Part shown: piece after piece, positions 1-9,040 of the stretch
Layout of the letters: the number at the start of each line of letters is the position of its first letter
Position numbering within the stretch: the stretch's first letter is position 1
Assembly: GCF_900105115.1 (NCBI RefSeq)
Contig: NZ_FNRV01000001.1
Location: forward strand, 1,798,001-1,862,000
Length of the DNA: 64,000 nt
Source of the DNA: Pseudomonas mohnii
GTDB taxonomy: Bacteria; Pseudomonadota; Gammaproteobacteria; Pseudomonadales; Pseudomonadaceae
Reading direction: 5' to 3'
The notes under the pieces: model-generated
What the model was told of the DNA's origin: nothing
The model's database searches: none
Seen by the model: only the letters and a program-made list of their open reading frames with translations
Made by a program: the position numbers and the translations under genes

Positions 1-2482
1 CGCGATCCACCAGCTTGGCACCCACCACACCGACTTCCGGGCGCTGGGCCTGATTCAGCAGTGCTTCAAGCCAATTGGCGTTGACCACCTCGGCGTCCGC
101 TGCCAGCAATACCAGATACTCACCCTGCGCCTGCTCGGCAGCCAGGTTGAGCAGTGCCGAAGCACTCAGGCGCTGCTGGTTTTTGATCAGGCGAATTCGC
201 CCGCGGGCGTTCTGCTCAAGATTCTCAAGCCAGGCCAACAGCTCAGTGGACTGACTGTGATTGTCGGCAATGATGATTTCATTGTTCTGATAGCGGGTGC
301 GTTGCAATACGCTCACCAGGCAGCGTTGCATTTGCTCCTGATTGTCATCGCTGGCAACGATGATCGACACCTTTGGCCGAGTGGCGTGACGATAGTCAAT
401 GCGCAAGCCGCCGAATGCTTCGGCAGTCACCTGCGCCTGATAACCGCGGGTTGCCAGATGGCGCACCAATGTCTGGCGTGCGTGTTCGTTTGGTTCCATG
501 GTCGGCGCAGCAGTGATAAGCAGTGGTTCGGCCAGATGCGCCAGCCCCGCCAGCCCTCCGGCTTCGATCAAGCGCAATAGCAGGTCGAATTCCAGCGCAT
601 GACTGTACTCACGTGCATAGCCACCGACCTCCACCAATGTTTCACGGCGCACCAGCCAATGGCGGGCGGCAAGCACAGGCAAACTTTGCAACAGATCGAG
701 GTTGAAGGCCGGGCGGAAGACGTCGCTCAGCGAACCGTGACCATGGCGATGGATCTCATCCATCGCCACTGCACGGCAACCTTCGGCGTTGAGCAACTCA
801 AGGCTGGCCCGCAGGAACCCGGCGCTGGTGAACTCGTCCCCCGCCTCGGCCAGGAGCAGCCAGTCAACACTTGAACGCTGCGCAACCTGGTTCAGCTTGT
901 CGACGTAATTACCGGCGCTGACCTTAATGAAATGCACGGTGTTTTGTTCGGTGGTGATCTCGGGTAATTCACCGGTAGTGAAGACCACGACCTTGAACGC
1001 CCGGAAGGCACTGTCCATCAGGCTGTCGAAGGTCGCCTGCAACTTGTTCATGTCGGCATCAAGATCCAGCAGCAGAATGCCAAACTGCGGGCCACCCTCG
1101 TGAGTCGCCAGGTGTTGATTGATTTTGCGAATCGCGGTGTCGTTCGGCTGGCGTGCCTCAAGCCAGTTCAACAACGTGCCGGTGGGCATGCTGTCGAGCA
1201 ATTGACGGCTGTCGAACGTCGGCACGCTGTCCAGACGGGCAATCCAGTCGGTCAGAATCTGCGCATCGGCGCTGTGCCCCAGGTCCTGCAGTTGCCTGGC
1301 CATTTTCTGCACCACATGCCGGTTGAACGCGCCTAACCGTATGGCTTCAAGCAAGCGGTTCTGGACGGTCTCTGGCGTGTCATTGGAAAAGGTGCGCTGC
1401 AACATGTGCTGCTTGAGCAATGCGCCTTCCATTTCCTCCAGTTGCAAACGGCCTGCCGGCATCGCGTGCAACAGGAATTCAAATTCAGTCAGATGGTCGA
1501 AAAACGCTTGATTGTAGAACGGCATCTCGACGTACTGCGCTTTGCCGAAAATGCGTTTAGGACCCGTGGTGGGGTCATTCCAGTAAGACTCGAAGATCGG
1601 CTCGATCGTCAACGCATTGCGCGTGACAAGACTGTCAGCGAACACCTGGAAACTGTCCAGCGCGAAGGACGCCGTTTGCTCCGGACTCAGGTCACTGATC
1701 TGGGTGGGCAACGTTGCCAGGAATCCGGCAAACCGCTCGCGCTCGGCGACGGAACGGGCATCCGTGAACCGCAGGACGTGAATGATTTCGGTGTTGTGCT
1801 CCGAACGCCCGTAGTTGACCTCGCGCACCACGTAAGGGATCGGCAGAATCCGTGCCTTGGCCCGAGCGAGCATGTAATAGACATGGCCGATTTCCTGCCA
1901 TTCGAAGATCGTGCCTTGCGGCAAGGCTTCGTACCAGTCGCGCAGCAGCGAGGTGCGTTGCACCGCATAGAACGGCGGGATGTACTGCCCCATGTAATCG
2001 AGCACGCGATCCTGAGCACGCTCGGCGTTGTAATCCTCTTTCACCTTCTTGTCGCGACGGTAGTACTGCACATTGTTGGAATGTGTCAGGTACATCAGGC
2101 AGTAACCGTGGCACATGCCGTAATCGGGGTTGGCTTCGAGGAAATTCACCGAGTCGGTCAGAGCATCGTGCAGCAGGAAGTCGTCGTCGGATGCAAGCAC
2201 CATGTAGGGCGTCGTGACCTGGCTGACACCGTAGGCAAGCTTTTGCTGAAACCCGTTGTAGCTGTACTGAGGTACGTGCCGATAGTCGATCGACGGGAAG
2301 TCGGAAACGACGCTTTCGTGATCCTGACTGGATGAATCCAGCACCAGGACCTTGGCGTCGTAATTGCTGTAGTACTGCAAGGTACGACGCAGAAATGCGG
2401 TACGGTTGTGGGTAATGACCACTACAGTGAACATTTCGTTCAGCGGTCTCCCGTTGATCTGATTGTTGCTTTGAACCTGCAT
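1..2482 (-). CDS. Large multidomain glycosyltransferase, 3' end cut off by the window (flagellin-glycosylation type)
   Basis: About 827 codons are open from an ATG at 2482 to the window edge; the stop lies outside. A purine-rich GGGGATAGGA sits just before the ATG. The first residues (FTVVVITHNR, then SDDDF) are a GT-A type family 2 fold with its DDD-like metal site. A central part has DWLLLAEAGDEF, and a second GT2 domain begins near residue 700 (VSIIVASDDN). Several glycosyltransferase modules in one chain resemble Fgt proteins that decorate flagellin in P. syringae. It is last in the visible run of sugar-nucleotide genes, about 50 bp after the CmcI-family gene, so it probably transfers the sugar those genes make. 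The acceptor is inferred from context only. Confidence 0.85.
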   Translation of the reverse strand, partial: MQVQSNNQINGRPLNEMFTVVVITHNRTAFLRRTLQYYSNYDAKVLVLDSSSQDHESVVSDFPSIDYRHVPQYSYNGFQQKLAYGVSQVTTPYMVLASDDDFLLHDALTDSVNFLEANPDYGMCHGYCLMYLTHSNNVQYYRRDKKVKEDYNAERAQDRVLDYMGQYIPPFYAVQRTSLLRDWYEALPQGTIFEWQEIGHVYYMLARAKARILPIPYVVREVNYGRSEHNTEIIHVLRFTDARSVAERERFAGFLATLPTQISDLSPEQTASFALDSFQVFADSLVTRNALTIEPIFESYWNDPTTGPKRIFGKAQYVEMPFYNQAFFDHLTEFEFLLHAMPAGRLQLEEMEGALLKQHMLQRTFSNDTPETVQNRLLEAIRLGAFNRHVVQKMARQLQDLGHSADAQILTDWIARLDSVPTFDSRQLLDSMPTGTLLNWLEARQPNDTAIRKINQHLATHEGGPQFGILLLDLDADMNKLQATFDSLMDSAFRAFKVVVFTTGELPEITTEQNTVHFIKVSAGNYVDKLNQVAQRSSVDWLLLAEAGDEFTSAGFLRASLELLNAEGCRAVAMDEIHRHGHGSLSDVFRPAFNLDLLQSLPVLAARHWLVRRETLVEVGGYAREYSHALEFDLLLRLIEAGGLAGLAHLAEPLLITAAPTMEPNEHARQTLVRHLATRGYQAQVTAEAFGGLRIDYRHATRPKVSIIVASDDNQEQMQRCLVSVLQRTRYQNNEIIIADNHSQSTELLAWLENLEQNARGRIRLIKNQQRLSASALLNLAAEQAQGEYLVLLAADAEVVNANWLEALLNQAQRPEVGVVGAKLVDR

Positions 2483-2534
2483 TTTCCTATCCCCACAACC
2501 GGCCAGTTACCTGATGCCTGAAACTGTTCTTTGA

Positions 2535-3272
2535 TTAACGAACGCGACGCAGATAACCGTCAGGCGCCACGGTGATCAACAGCTTGTTTTGCAACTGCCG
2601 GTCGATTTCGAAATCCTTGTTCTCTTCCAGATATTTCCATACAGCGGTTTTCGGGTTATCGCCCGGTCCCCATGGACGATCCGGGAAGAAGTCGGCTGGC
2701 ATGTCTTCGACCACGGTGTCCATGACCACGCAGTAACTGCCTGCCGACACCAGTGGTGCATAGAGGCGCAGCTCTTCCAGCACATGATCGTGGGTGTGGT
2801 TGGAGTCGAGAACCAGAATGACTTTCTTGCCTTTGGCCGCGGCCTGTACCTGAGCGGCGATGGCCGGGTCGATGCTCGAACCTTCGATCATCTTGATGCG
2901 CTTGGCCATCGGATGGCTTTCGATGGCTTCACGGTTGTGCGGGCGAATATCGAGGTCAATGCCCAACACTTCGCCGTGGCCTTGCAGCTCCAGCAGCGAG
3001 GCGTAGTAGATGATCGAACCGCCGTGGGCGATGCCGCACTCGATGACCAGGTCCGGCTTGACCTGCCAGATGATCTCCTGCATTGCCATCATGTCTTGTG
3101 GCAGCTGGATGATCGGACGGCCCATCCACGAAAAGTGGTAGCTGTACTTGTGGCGGGCTGATTCGTTGAAGAAGTCACGGGCCAGGCCCACGACTTTCTG
3201 GTCGTCACCCTGACGGGCGATCTCTGCCTGGCACTCGGCTTCGAAAGCTGTGTGGATGTTGTTGTCGGTCAT
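2535..3272 (-). CDS. CmcI/cephalosporin hydroxylase family protein, probable sugar O-methyltransferase
   Basis: 245 aa from the ATG at 3272 (MTDNNIHTAF). The open frame continues upstream, but that part overlaps the neighbouring methyltransferase gene and looks like a shadow. The protein has the CmcI pattern: a Rossmann methyltransferase core (VIECGIAHGGSIIYYA near residue 95, then LGIDLDIR), an acidic loop VILVLDSNHTHDHV and a C-terminal DRPWGPGDNPKTAVWKYL. Despite the family name, members near sugar genes are usually thought to be SAM-dependent O-methyltransferases on deoxysugars. Here it sits between a glycosyltransferase and a methyltransferase in a CDP-sugar cassette, so O-methylation of the flagellar sugar is the simplest guess. 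The exact substrate is unknown. Confidence 0.85.
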   Translation of the reverse strand: MTDNNIHTAFEAECQAEIARQGDDQKVVGLARDFFNESARHKYSYHFSWMGRPIIQLPQDMMAMQEIIWQVKPDLVIECGIAHGGSIIYYASLLELQGHGEVLGIDLDIRPHNREAIESHPMAKRIKMIEGSSIDPAIAAQVQAAAKGKKVILVLDSNHTHDHVLEELRLYAPLVSAGSYCVVMDTVVEDMPADFFPDRPWGPGDNPKTAVWKYLEENKDFEIDRQLQNKLLITVAPDGYLRRVR

Positions 3273-3289
3273 CTGAAATTTCTCTGGGT

Positions 3290-4360
3290 TCACTGGAACG
3301 AAGCGCTGTCGACGGCGTGATAGACGTAGCGTCCACCGGTCATCCGCTTGATCTCTTCGAGGTAATTGGAGTTCATCACAAACAGGTTGGCGCCTTCGGG
3401 CAACGCATCCATAGCCTCTTGCGGCGAAGACACCTGAACACCGCTCAGAGGCAGATGACGCCCCTGTTTGGCGGGGTTGATGTCCACCACATGATCCACC
3501 GCCACACCCGCGCGCTGCAGGAACAACGAATAGATCACGCCCTTGGACGATGCGCCCCAAATGGCCGACCCTTGTTGCGGCGCGGCTTGAATGATTTGCA
3601 CGGTACGTTCAAGGCTGGCAGTGAAATTGTCCGATAGCACCAGCAATTGCGGTGCGGCAGATGGCGCGCGGCGCAATGTAGAAAGGTCGGCGACGATGTA
3701 CAGGTACTGCCCGCCAAAGAGGTGCCCGGCTTCATGCACCGTATCGAACAGGCCTCGCAAATCGGCAAGACGGAAGTAGTTCACATGTTCGTAGAACACG
3801 TCGAACCAGGCGTTGTGCTCGACGATCCAGTCGAAGCACGGCACCTCGATGTAGATTTGTCCGCCACGGTTGGCCGAGGCAATGTCAGCCAGAAAGCTGA
3901 CCGGGTCCTGAATGTGCTCCAGCACATGGCGCAACACGATCGCATCGGCGGCAAGCCCCAGCTCACGGGTGAACGGCGCCTTGATCACATCGACGTTGTC
4001 GCCCTCATAGGAGGGGTCGATACCGGTGATGGCATAGCCACGCTCACGCAGCATTTCGAGGAAATAGCCCTTGCCACAGCCGACCTCGATCAGCTCGCGG
4101 CCTTTGAAATGCCGGGCCAGAATCGCCTCTACGTCATTCAAGTGATGCTGGAACTGCACCGAGTGGGCCTGTTCATTTTGGTAGTCGACGTCATAACTGA
4201 GTTGGCTGGCGTCAAAAGCCTGATTGAAGATCAGCCCGCTCTGGCTGTCCTGCACCAGCACGATATCCGCACTGCCCGATGCCTTCGCCTGTTCGGCAGT
4301 GGCGAACGTACGGTTTTGCAGCACCGGCAGCCCGTTCGCTCGATAGAGTTCATGCTGCAT
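3290..4360 (-). CDS. SAM-dependent methyltransferase with C-terminal C-methyltransferase-like domain
   Basis: 356 aa from ATG 4360, which has a good AAGGGG ribosome site 8 nt upstream; a GTG three codons earlier is possible. The start overlaps the stop of the upstream gene by 11 nt, so the two are probably translationally coupled. Motif I is LIEVGCGKGYFLEML (about residue 90), followed by ITGIDPSYEG and LRHVLEHI, a class I SAM fold. The last 110 residues (AIWGASSKGVIYSL, then VVDINPAKQGRHLPLSG) match the C-terminal domain found in NDP-sugar C-methyltransferases such as the next gene but one. The N-terminal cysteine ribbon of those enzymes is missing. It may act on the sugar nucleotide or on a sugar amine or side chain; the target is not evident. 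Confidence 0.85.
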   Translation of the reverse strand: MQHELYRANGLPVLQNRTFATAEQAKASGSADIVLVQDSQSGLIFNQAFDASQLSYDVDYQNEQAHSVQFQHHLNDVEAILARHFKGRELIEVGCGKGYFLEMLRERGYAITGIDPSYEGDNVDVIKAPFTRELGLAADAIVLRHVLEHIQDPVSFLADIASANRGGQIYIEVPCFDWIVEHNAWFDVFYEHVNYFRLADLRGLFDTVHEAGHLFGGQYLYIVADLSTLRRAPSAAPQLLVLSDNFTASLERTVQIIQAAPQQGSAIWGASSKGVIYSLFLQRAGVAVDHVVDINPAKQGRHLPLSGVQVSSPQEAMDALPEGANLFVMNSNYLEEIKRMTGGRYVYHAVDSASFQ

Positions 4361-5207
4361 GTTCTTCACCCCTTAATTGGGAAATTCGCTGGGCAATACC
4401 CCAAAAAGCCATGGGCTCATGGGCGGAATAACCGTAATGCCCCAGGTTCAGCGTTATGGAGGATTGGCGCTGCCTCACGCGCGCCTCGACCAGCGCCCGC
4501 ACGGATACAGGCCGGCCACTGCAACAGTTGATCACGCCACCGACATCGGGTCGGGCAATGAGCGTTGCCAACTGCGCCGCGGCCTCGGTGATCTCCAGAT
4601 AGTCGCGTAGCTGGTCACCCATCGACATATTGAACTGCGCGTCGCCGGCATCGATCGCCCGGTCCAGCGCCGCCAGCAGGCTGTTGGGGTTCTGCCCTTC
4701 GCCATGCAGATAGAACAACCGCGCCCACTGCAAAGTGAACGGATGTTCCTGCGCAAGGTTCTGCAAAAAAAGGCGCAGTGTGTGCTTGGCCAGCCCATAC
4801 GGATTGGATGGTTGCGGCTCGACCTGCTCGCTGAGCGGCCCGCTCTGCAGGCCATATTCGAAACAGGTGCCGGTCACCAATACGTGTTTCACACCCGCCT
4901 CGACCACGCTTTTGATAAAGCGGTAGTCGGCCATCAGGTTGTGCTCGAAATGGAACAGCCCCCGATAGTTCGGCAGCCCCGGCCATGCCAGATGCGCCAG
5001 CACATCGACGCCCTCGGTCAATGCGACGACATCGACATCGGCGGCGTGAATATCCGCCGCGATAAACTCGACGTCCTTGATCCACGGCATGCCCTGCGCA
5101 GTGTTTGCGTTGCGCGCCACCGCACGCACCTTGCAACCGCGCGTCAACAGCGCCGCGACCAGATGCCGACCGACGAAGCCCGTGGCTCCGGTCACCAGAA
5201 CCTTCAC
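4350..5207 (-). CDS. NAD(P)-dependent epimerase/reductase (extended SDR), likely 4-ketosugar reductase
   Basis: 285 aa. The N-terminus MKVLVTGATGFVGRHL is the nucleotide-binding GxxGxxG motif. The catalytic site is the TGTCFEYG strand plus YGLAKH (Tyr-x3-Lys). The C-terminal part (GVINCCSGRPVSVRALVE) is typical of extended SDR sugar-nucleotide enzymes. Start and stop overlap both neighbours (4 nt with the C-methyltransferase, 11 nt with the next methyltransferase), so it belongs to the same operon. In the cassette order it follows a dehydratase, an epimerase and a C-methyltransferase, the place where the 4-keto group of the sugar must be reduced. I therefore read it as the final 4-ketoreductase; an epimerase role cannot be excluded. 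Confidence 0.85.
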   Translation of the reverse strand: MKVLVTGATGFVGRHLVAALLTRGCKVRAVARNANTAQGMPWIKDVEFIAADIHAADVDVVALTEGVDVLAHLAWPGLPNYRGLFHFEHNLMADYRFIKSVVEAGVKHVLVTGTCFEYGLQSGPLSEQVEPQPSNPYGLAKHTLRLFLQNLAQEHPFTLQWARLFYLHGEGQNPNSLLAALDRAIDAGDAQFNMSMGDQLRDYLEITEAAAQLATLIARPDVGGVINCCSGRPVSVRALVEARVRQRQSSITLNLGHYGYSAHEPMAFWGIAQRISQLRGEEHAA

Positions 5208-6430
5208 AGCACGCTCAACTCAGGCACGGCGATCACGAAGCGACCCTCCCACTGACGCACTTGTGCCAGTTGCTGGCTGACTTCGTGCAGCAGGTTCCAC
5301 GGCAACACCAGCACGTAATCCGGTTTCTCGATATCGATCTGTGCTGGCGCCACAATCGGAATGCGGCTGCCCGGCAAAAACTTGCCCTGCTTGTGCGGAT
5401 TGGCATCGGCCACCCACGCGAGCAAGTCCGGTTTCACGCCGGCGTAGTTGAGCAAGGTATTGCCCTTGGCCGCCGCGCCGTAACCGACCACACGCTTGCC
5501 GTCGGCCTTCGCCTGCAACAGGAAACGCAGCAGGTCATGTTTGATGCGTTCGGCAGCAGGCGCGAGGGTCGCGTAGTACTCGGCAGTTTTCACCCCGGCA
5601 TCGAGTTCGGCCTGCAACTGCTGTTGCACCGCCGCTTGCACCGCACGGCGTTCGCCGTCCTTGCGTTGCACGAACACCCGCAACGATCCGCCATGCGTGC
5701 TCAACTGGCTGACGTCGAACACCTCAAGGCCGTTGCGCTCGCACAGGGTCTGTACGGCGGTCAGCGACAGGTAGGAATAGTGCTCGTGATAGAGCGTGTC
5801 GAACTGCGCACCCGCCATCAGCGTCAACAGTTGCGGAAACTCGAACGTGGCCACGCCGGTTGGCTTGAGCAAGGTGGCGAAACCACCGAGGAAATCATTG
5901 ATGTCCGGCACGTGCGCGAGCACGTTGTTGGCGGCCATCAGGTCGGCGCCCCAACCTTCGCTTTTCAACTGCGCGGCGGTATCACGACCGAAGAACAGTT
6001 CCCGAATCTCCAGGCCTTTTTCCCGGGCTGCCTGCGCGGTGCTGCGAGTGGGTTCGACGCCCAGGCACGCAATGCCGCGACCGGCGACGTATTGCAGCAG
6101 GTAGCCATCGTTGGCGGCCACTTCCACCACACGACTGTCAGCCGTCAGGCCGAAGCGCTCGACCATCTCCGCCACGTAACGTTCGGCGTGGGCCAGCCAG
6201 GTGCTGGAGAACGAACTGAAATAAGCGTACTCGGCATCGAACAGGCTGTCGGCGCTGGTGTAATCCTCGGTCTGCACCAGCCAGCATTGCTGGCAAACGG
6301 CGACCTTCAGCGGCACCCATTGCTCGGCCTGTTCCAGGCGATCGGCGTGCACATAGGCATTGGACGGCGGCGAAGTGCCGAGGTCGATCAGCGGCAGGCT
6401 CAAAGGTGCAGCGCACCCACGGCAGTTCAT
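5204..6430 (-). CDS. NDP-hexose C-methyltransferase (TylCIII/NovU family)
   Basis: 408 aa, the usual family length. Three parts are visible. An N-terminal zinc ribbon has CRGCAAPL and CQQCW cysteine pairs (residues 3-50). The central SAM domain has VVEVAANDGYLLQYV, GVEPTRSTAQ and ANNVLAHVPD. The C-terminal domain has the conserved VVGYGAAAKGNTLLNY loop. The HEHYSYLSL segment holds the His/Glu pair characteristic of sugar C-methyltransferases. It overlaps the upstream epimerase by 4 nt. Enzymes of this family put a methyl group on C3 or C5 of a 4-keto-6-deoxyhexose bound to a nucleotide. With a 3,5-epimerase upstream and a reductase downstream, the set resembles the noviose-type route, but on a CDP carrier. 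Confidence 0.9.
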   Translation of the reverse strand: MNCRGCAAPLSLPLIDLGTSPPSNAYVHADRLEQAEQWVPLKVAVCQQCWLVQTEDYTSADSLFDAEYAYFSSFSSTWLAHAERYVAEMVERFGLTADSRVVEVAANDGYLLQYVAGRGIACLGVEPTRSTAQAAREKGLEIRELFFGRDTAAQLKSEGWGADLMAANNVLAHVPDINDFLGGFATLLKPTGVATFEFPQLLTLMAGAQFDTLYHEHYSYLSLTAVQTLCERNGLEVFDVSQLSTHGGSLRVFVQRKDGERRAVQAAVQQQLQAELDAGVKTAEYYATLAPAAERIKHDLLRFLLQAKADGKRVVGYGAAAKGNTLLNYAGVKPDLLAWVADANPHKQGKFLPGSRIPIVAPAQIDIEKPDYVLVLPWNLLHEVSQQLAQVRQWEGRFVIAVPELSVL

Positions 6431-6987
6431 ACACGCACTCCGGCAAAGTGTTGATCGAGCGCAGGATGGCTGGAATCACGCGCTGACAAATTATTGACAG
6501 GCAACGGCCAGGCAATCGCCAGCCGTGGATCGCTTATCGACAGACCGCCCTCGTGCTCCGGCGCATAATCGGCGCTGTGCAGGTAAAGCAATTCGGCGTC
6601 GTCGGTCAGGGTTTGAAAACCGTGGGCGAAACCGGCTGGAATCAACAAACTGCGACCGTCGCCAGCCTTCAGGTGCTCGGCGTGCCAGTGCAGAAAGGTC
6701 TCGGAATCGGGGCGCAAATCCACCGCCACGTCCCACACCTCACCACGCAGGCAAGTAATCAGCTTGGCTTCCGGCGCGTTGGCGTTCTGGTAATGCAGAC
6801 CTCGCACACTGCCCTTCTCGCGGGTGCAGGAATGGTTGATCTGGCGGATATGAAACTCGGCGCCAAACGCCGTCAGACTGCCTTCGCAAAACAACCGGGC
6901 GAAGTGCCCGCGCTGATCTTCAAAACGCTTGTGCTGGACGCTGAACAGTCCGGCCAGCGGCAACGCCTTCAATGAAAACTCCCTCAC
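6427..6987 (-). CDS. dTDP-4-dehydrorhamnose 3,5-epimerase family protein acting on a CDP-ketosugar
   Basis: 186 aa from a GTG at 6987, which overlaps the rfbG stop; GAGG lies 6-7 nt before it. The cupin fold of RmlC is clear. GSVRGLHYQN carries the catalytic His, EAKLITCLRGEVWDVAVD the conserved Lys, LIPAGFAHGF the cupin core, LLYLHSADY the Tyr, and DPRLAIAWP the Asp. It should epimerise C3 and/or C5 of the 4-keto-6-deoxy sugar made by RfbG. Since no dTDP-glucose synthase or dehydratase is visible, the substrate here is probably CDP-4-keto-6-deoxyglucose, not the dTDP-sugar in the family name. In noviose-type pathways such an enzyme acts just before C-methylation, which fits the neighbouring gene. 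Confidence 0.88.
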   Translation of the reverse strand: MREFSLKALPLAGLFSVQHKRFEDQRGHFARLFCEGSLTAFGAEFHIRQINHSCTREKGSVRGLHYQNANAPEAKLITCLRGEVWDVAVDLRPDSETFLHWHAEHLKAGDGRSLLIPAGFAHGFQTLTDDAELLYLHSADYAPEHEGGLSISDPRLAIAWPLPVNNLSARDSSHPALDQHFAGVRV

Positions 6988-8066
6988 AGCCCGCCTCGGT
7001 ACAGGCTCAGTTGGCCGAGGGTGACGGCGCGCATGTCATCGCCGTTCTGCCACGCCAGATGCCAGTCGAGGGTCTGGGTCAGGCACTGCTGCAACGACCA
7101 GCGCGGCTGCCAGCCCAGCACTTGGCGGGCGCGGCTGCTGTCCAGGCGCAGCAGACCGGCCTCGTGCAGTTCGCTTTTTTCGACGCGCAGACCGCGAGCC
7201 TGTGGCCAGCGATGGGCGAGCAGTTCGACCACTTCGCCGACGCTGCGCATGTCCGCCTCACCCGGGCCGAAGTTCCAGGCACCGGCATACTCCGGGCCTT
7301 GTTCATAGAGACCGGCGGCCAGTTGGAGGTAACCGGCCAGCGGCTCCAGCGCGTGTTGCCACGGGCGCACGGCTTGCGGGTAGCGCAGGGTCACAGGCTC
7401 ATCCGCCGACCAGGCTTTCAGCACGTCGGGAATCAGTCGCTCGGGGGCGAAATCACCGCCGCCCAACACGTTGCCGGCGCGCGCGGTGGCCAGGGCAAGG
7501 CCGTGCTCGTCGTACTTGTCGGCCGGGAAGAACGAAGCCGCGTAAGACTGCGCCAATAGCTCACAACATGCCTTGCTGCTGCTGTAGGGATCGTGGCCGC
7601 CGAGGGCTTCGTCTTCGCGGTAGGGCCACAGCCATTCCTTGTTGGCGTAGACCTTGTCGGTGGTCACCAGGACGCAGGCGCGCACGCAGCCGACCTGACG
7701 AATCGCTTCGAGCAGGTTGAGGGTGCCCATGACGTTGCTGGAATAGGTGCCGAGCGGATCGCGATAGCCTTCTCGCACCAGCGGCTGAGCGGCCAGGTGC
7801 AGAACGATCTCAGGCTCGGTCTCGGCGATGATTTCAAGCAAGGCCCCCAGATCACGCAAGTCGCCGCGCACATCGTTGATGCCTTCATGCACTCGCGCCA
7901 GGTCATACAGGTTCGGTTCGGTGGCCGGATCAAGGGCAAAGCCGCTGACCTCGGCGCCAAGGCTCTGCAACCACAGCGTCAGCCAACTGCCCTTGAAACC
8001 GGTATGCCCGGTGACCAGAACCCGCTTGCCGCGCCAGAAATCCGCACTCAGGCCCACTGCTTCCAT
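6984..8066 (-). CDS. rfbG: CDP-glucose 4,6-dehydratase
   Basis: 360 aa from ATG 8066 (MEAVGLSADFW). GGGGAGG lies 4-5 nt before it, and it overlaps the rfbF stop by 19 nt. The longer open frame upstream lies inside rfbF and is a shadow. It is an extended SDR: RVLVTGHTGFKGSW is the NAD site, LVTTDKVYANKE the active-site strand with Thr/Asp/Lys, and DPYSSSKACCELL the Tyr-x3-Lys. The residues following RAGNVLGGGDFAPERLIPD are specific to CDP-glucose dehydratases. It converts CDP-glucose to CDP-4-keto-6-deoxyglucose. Together with rfbF it supplies the cassette; the 3-dehydrase RfbH found in dideoxysugar routes is not present here. Confidence 0.95.
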   Translation of the reverse strand: MEAVGLSADFWRGKRVLVTGHTGFKGSWLTLWLQSLGAEVSGFALDPATEPNLYDLARVHEGINDVRGDLRDLGALLEIIAETEPEIVLHLAAQPLVREGYRDPLGTYSSNVMGTLNLLEAIRQVGCVRACVLVTTDKVYANKEWLWPYREDEALGGHDPYSSSKACCELLAQSYAASFFPADKYDEHGLALATARAGNVLGGGDFAPERLIPDVLKAWSADEPVTLRYPQAVRPWQHALEPLAGYLQLAAGLYEQGPEYAGAWNFGPGEADMRSVGEVVELLAHRWPQARGLRVEKSELHEAGLLRLDSSRARQVLGWQPRWSLQQCLTQTLDWHLAWQNGDDMRAVTLGQLSLYRGGL

Positions 8067-8821
8067 GGGGCCTCCCCGCTCTGCCACAGCGCTTCGAGGT
8101 GGTTCTTGTCGCGCAGGGTGTCCATTGGCTGCCAAAAACCGGAATGCTCGTAAGCATGCAATTGCTCAAGCTCGGCCAGGCGCATCAGCGGCTCCGCCTC
8201 CCAACTGGTCGCGTCACCGGCAATGAAAGGCAATACCTTTGGCGAAAGCACAAAGAAGCCGCCATTGATCCAGCCGCCATCGCCACGGGGTTTTTCGGTG
8301 AACCCCAGCACTTGGTCACCCAGCCGCTGCAGTGCGCCATAGCGTCCCGGCGGCTGCACGGCGGTGACCGTCGCCATTTTGCCGTGAGCTTCGTGAAACC
8401 TGATCAGGTTGCTGATATCGACGTCGGAGACGCCATCGCCGTAGGTGAAGCAAAAAGCTTTTTCGTCTTTCAGATAAGGGGCGGCACGCAAGAGACGGCC
8501 ACCCGTCATGGTTTCTTCACCGGTTTCGACGAGGGTGACGCTCCACGGCTCGCTGTAGTTCTGGTGCACGTCCATGCGGTTTTCCCGCATGTTGAAGGTC
8601 ACGTCGGAGGTGTGCAGGAAGTAGTTGGCGAAGAAATCCTTGATCGCATAACCCTTGTAGCCCAGGCAGATCACAAAGTCGTGAATCCCGTGGGCGGAAT
8701 ACTGCTTCATGATGTGCCAGAGTATTGGCTTGCCACCGATCTCGACCATCGGCTTGGGCTTGAGGTGCGACTCTTCACTGATGCGCGTGCCCAAGCCACC
8801 CGCCAAAATAACTGCCTTCAT
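8048..8821 (-). CDS. rfbF: Glucose-1-phosphate cytidylyltransferase
   Basis: 257 aa, full length for the family. The start MKAVILAGGLGTRISEES is the nucleotidyltransferase signature, and LKPKPMVEIGGKPILWHI holds the activating Lys. CFTYGDGVSDVD is the metal-binding Asp region and WINGGFFVLSP the sugar-binding loop. It makes CDP-glucose from CTP and glucose-1-phosphate, the first step of the cassette. The ATG is preceded by AAGAGGGGAGA. It is the first gene of a run with overlapping ends (rfbF, rfbG, epimerase, C-methyltransferase, reductase, methyltransferase), so the promoter should lie in the 490-bp gap to its right. That gap contains a terminator-like hairpin and short open frames described separately. 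Confidence 0.95.
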   Translation of the reverse strand: MKAVILAGGLGTRISEESHLKPKPMVEIGGKPILWHIMKQYSAHGIHDFVICLGYKGYAIKDFFANYFLHTSDVTFNMRENRMDVHQNYSEPWSVTLVETGEETMTGGRLLRAAPYLKDEKAFCFTYGDGVSDVDISNLIRFHEAHGKMATVTAVQPPGRYGALQRLGDQVLGFTEKPRGDGGWINGGFFVLSPKVLPFIAGDATSWEAEPLMRLAELEQLHAYEHSGFWQPMDTLRDKNHLEALWQSGEAPWKQWA

Positions 8822-8999
8822 CGTCTCCCCTCTTGTTCTTCACAGGGCTCGGGCAAGCTGGATCAAGCTTTTGCGGGCCTTCTGGATCAAACTTTCTGCC
8901 GTGCGGGCACTCTGCGGATTGACCGCAAGTGCTCGTTTTATGGCGATATACCGGGGGCTTGCAGGAAACGCGCCAGCTAGCGACCCAAGTGGCGGACAC

Positions 9000-9040
9000 A
9001 AAAAAGGGGCCAGCCCGATCATGCGACCGAGCTCGCCCCT
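9000..9040 (-). terminator. Terminator-like hairpin in the rfbF leader
   Basis: On the minus strand AGGGGC (9035-9040) pairs with GCCCCT (9005-9010) around an imperfect inner stem, followed by six T residues (9000-9005). It faces the same way as rfbF and lies about 180 nt before its start codon. It could end a short transcript from the right or act as an attenuator in the rfbF leader. An open frame of 75 codons (8840-9067, minus) runs through the hairpin up to rfbF, so a coding origin of the bases cannot be excluded. Confidence 0.4.

Noticed and set aside
1406..2335. A 309-codon plus-strand frame
   Set aside because: Antisense to the truncated glycosyltransferase, which translates cleanly with GT2 motifs.
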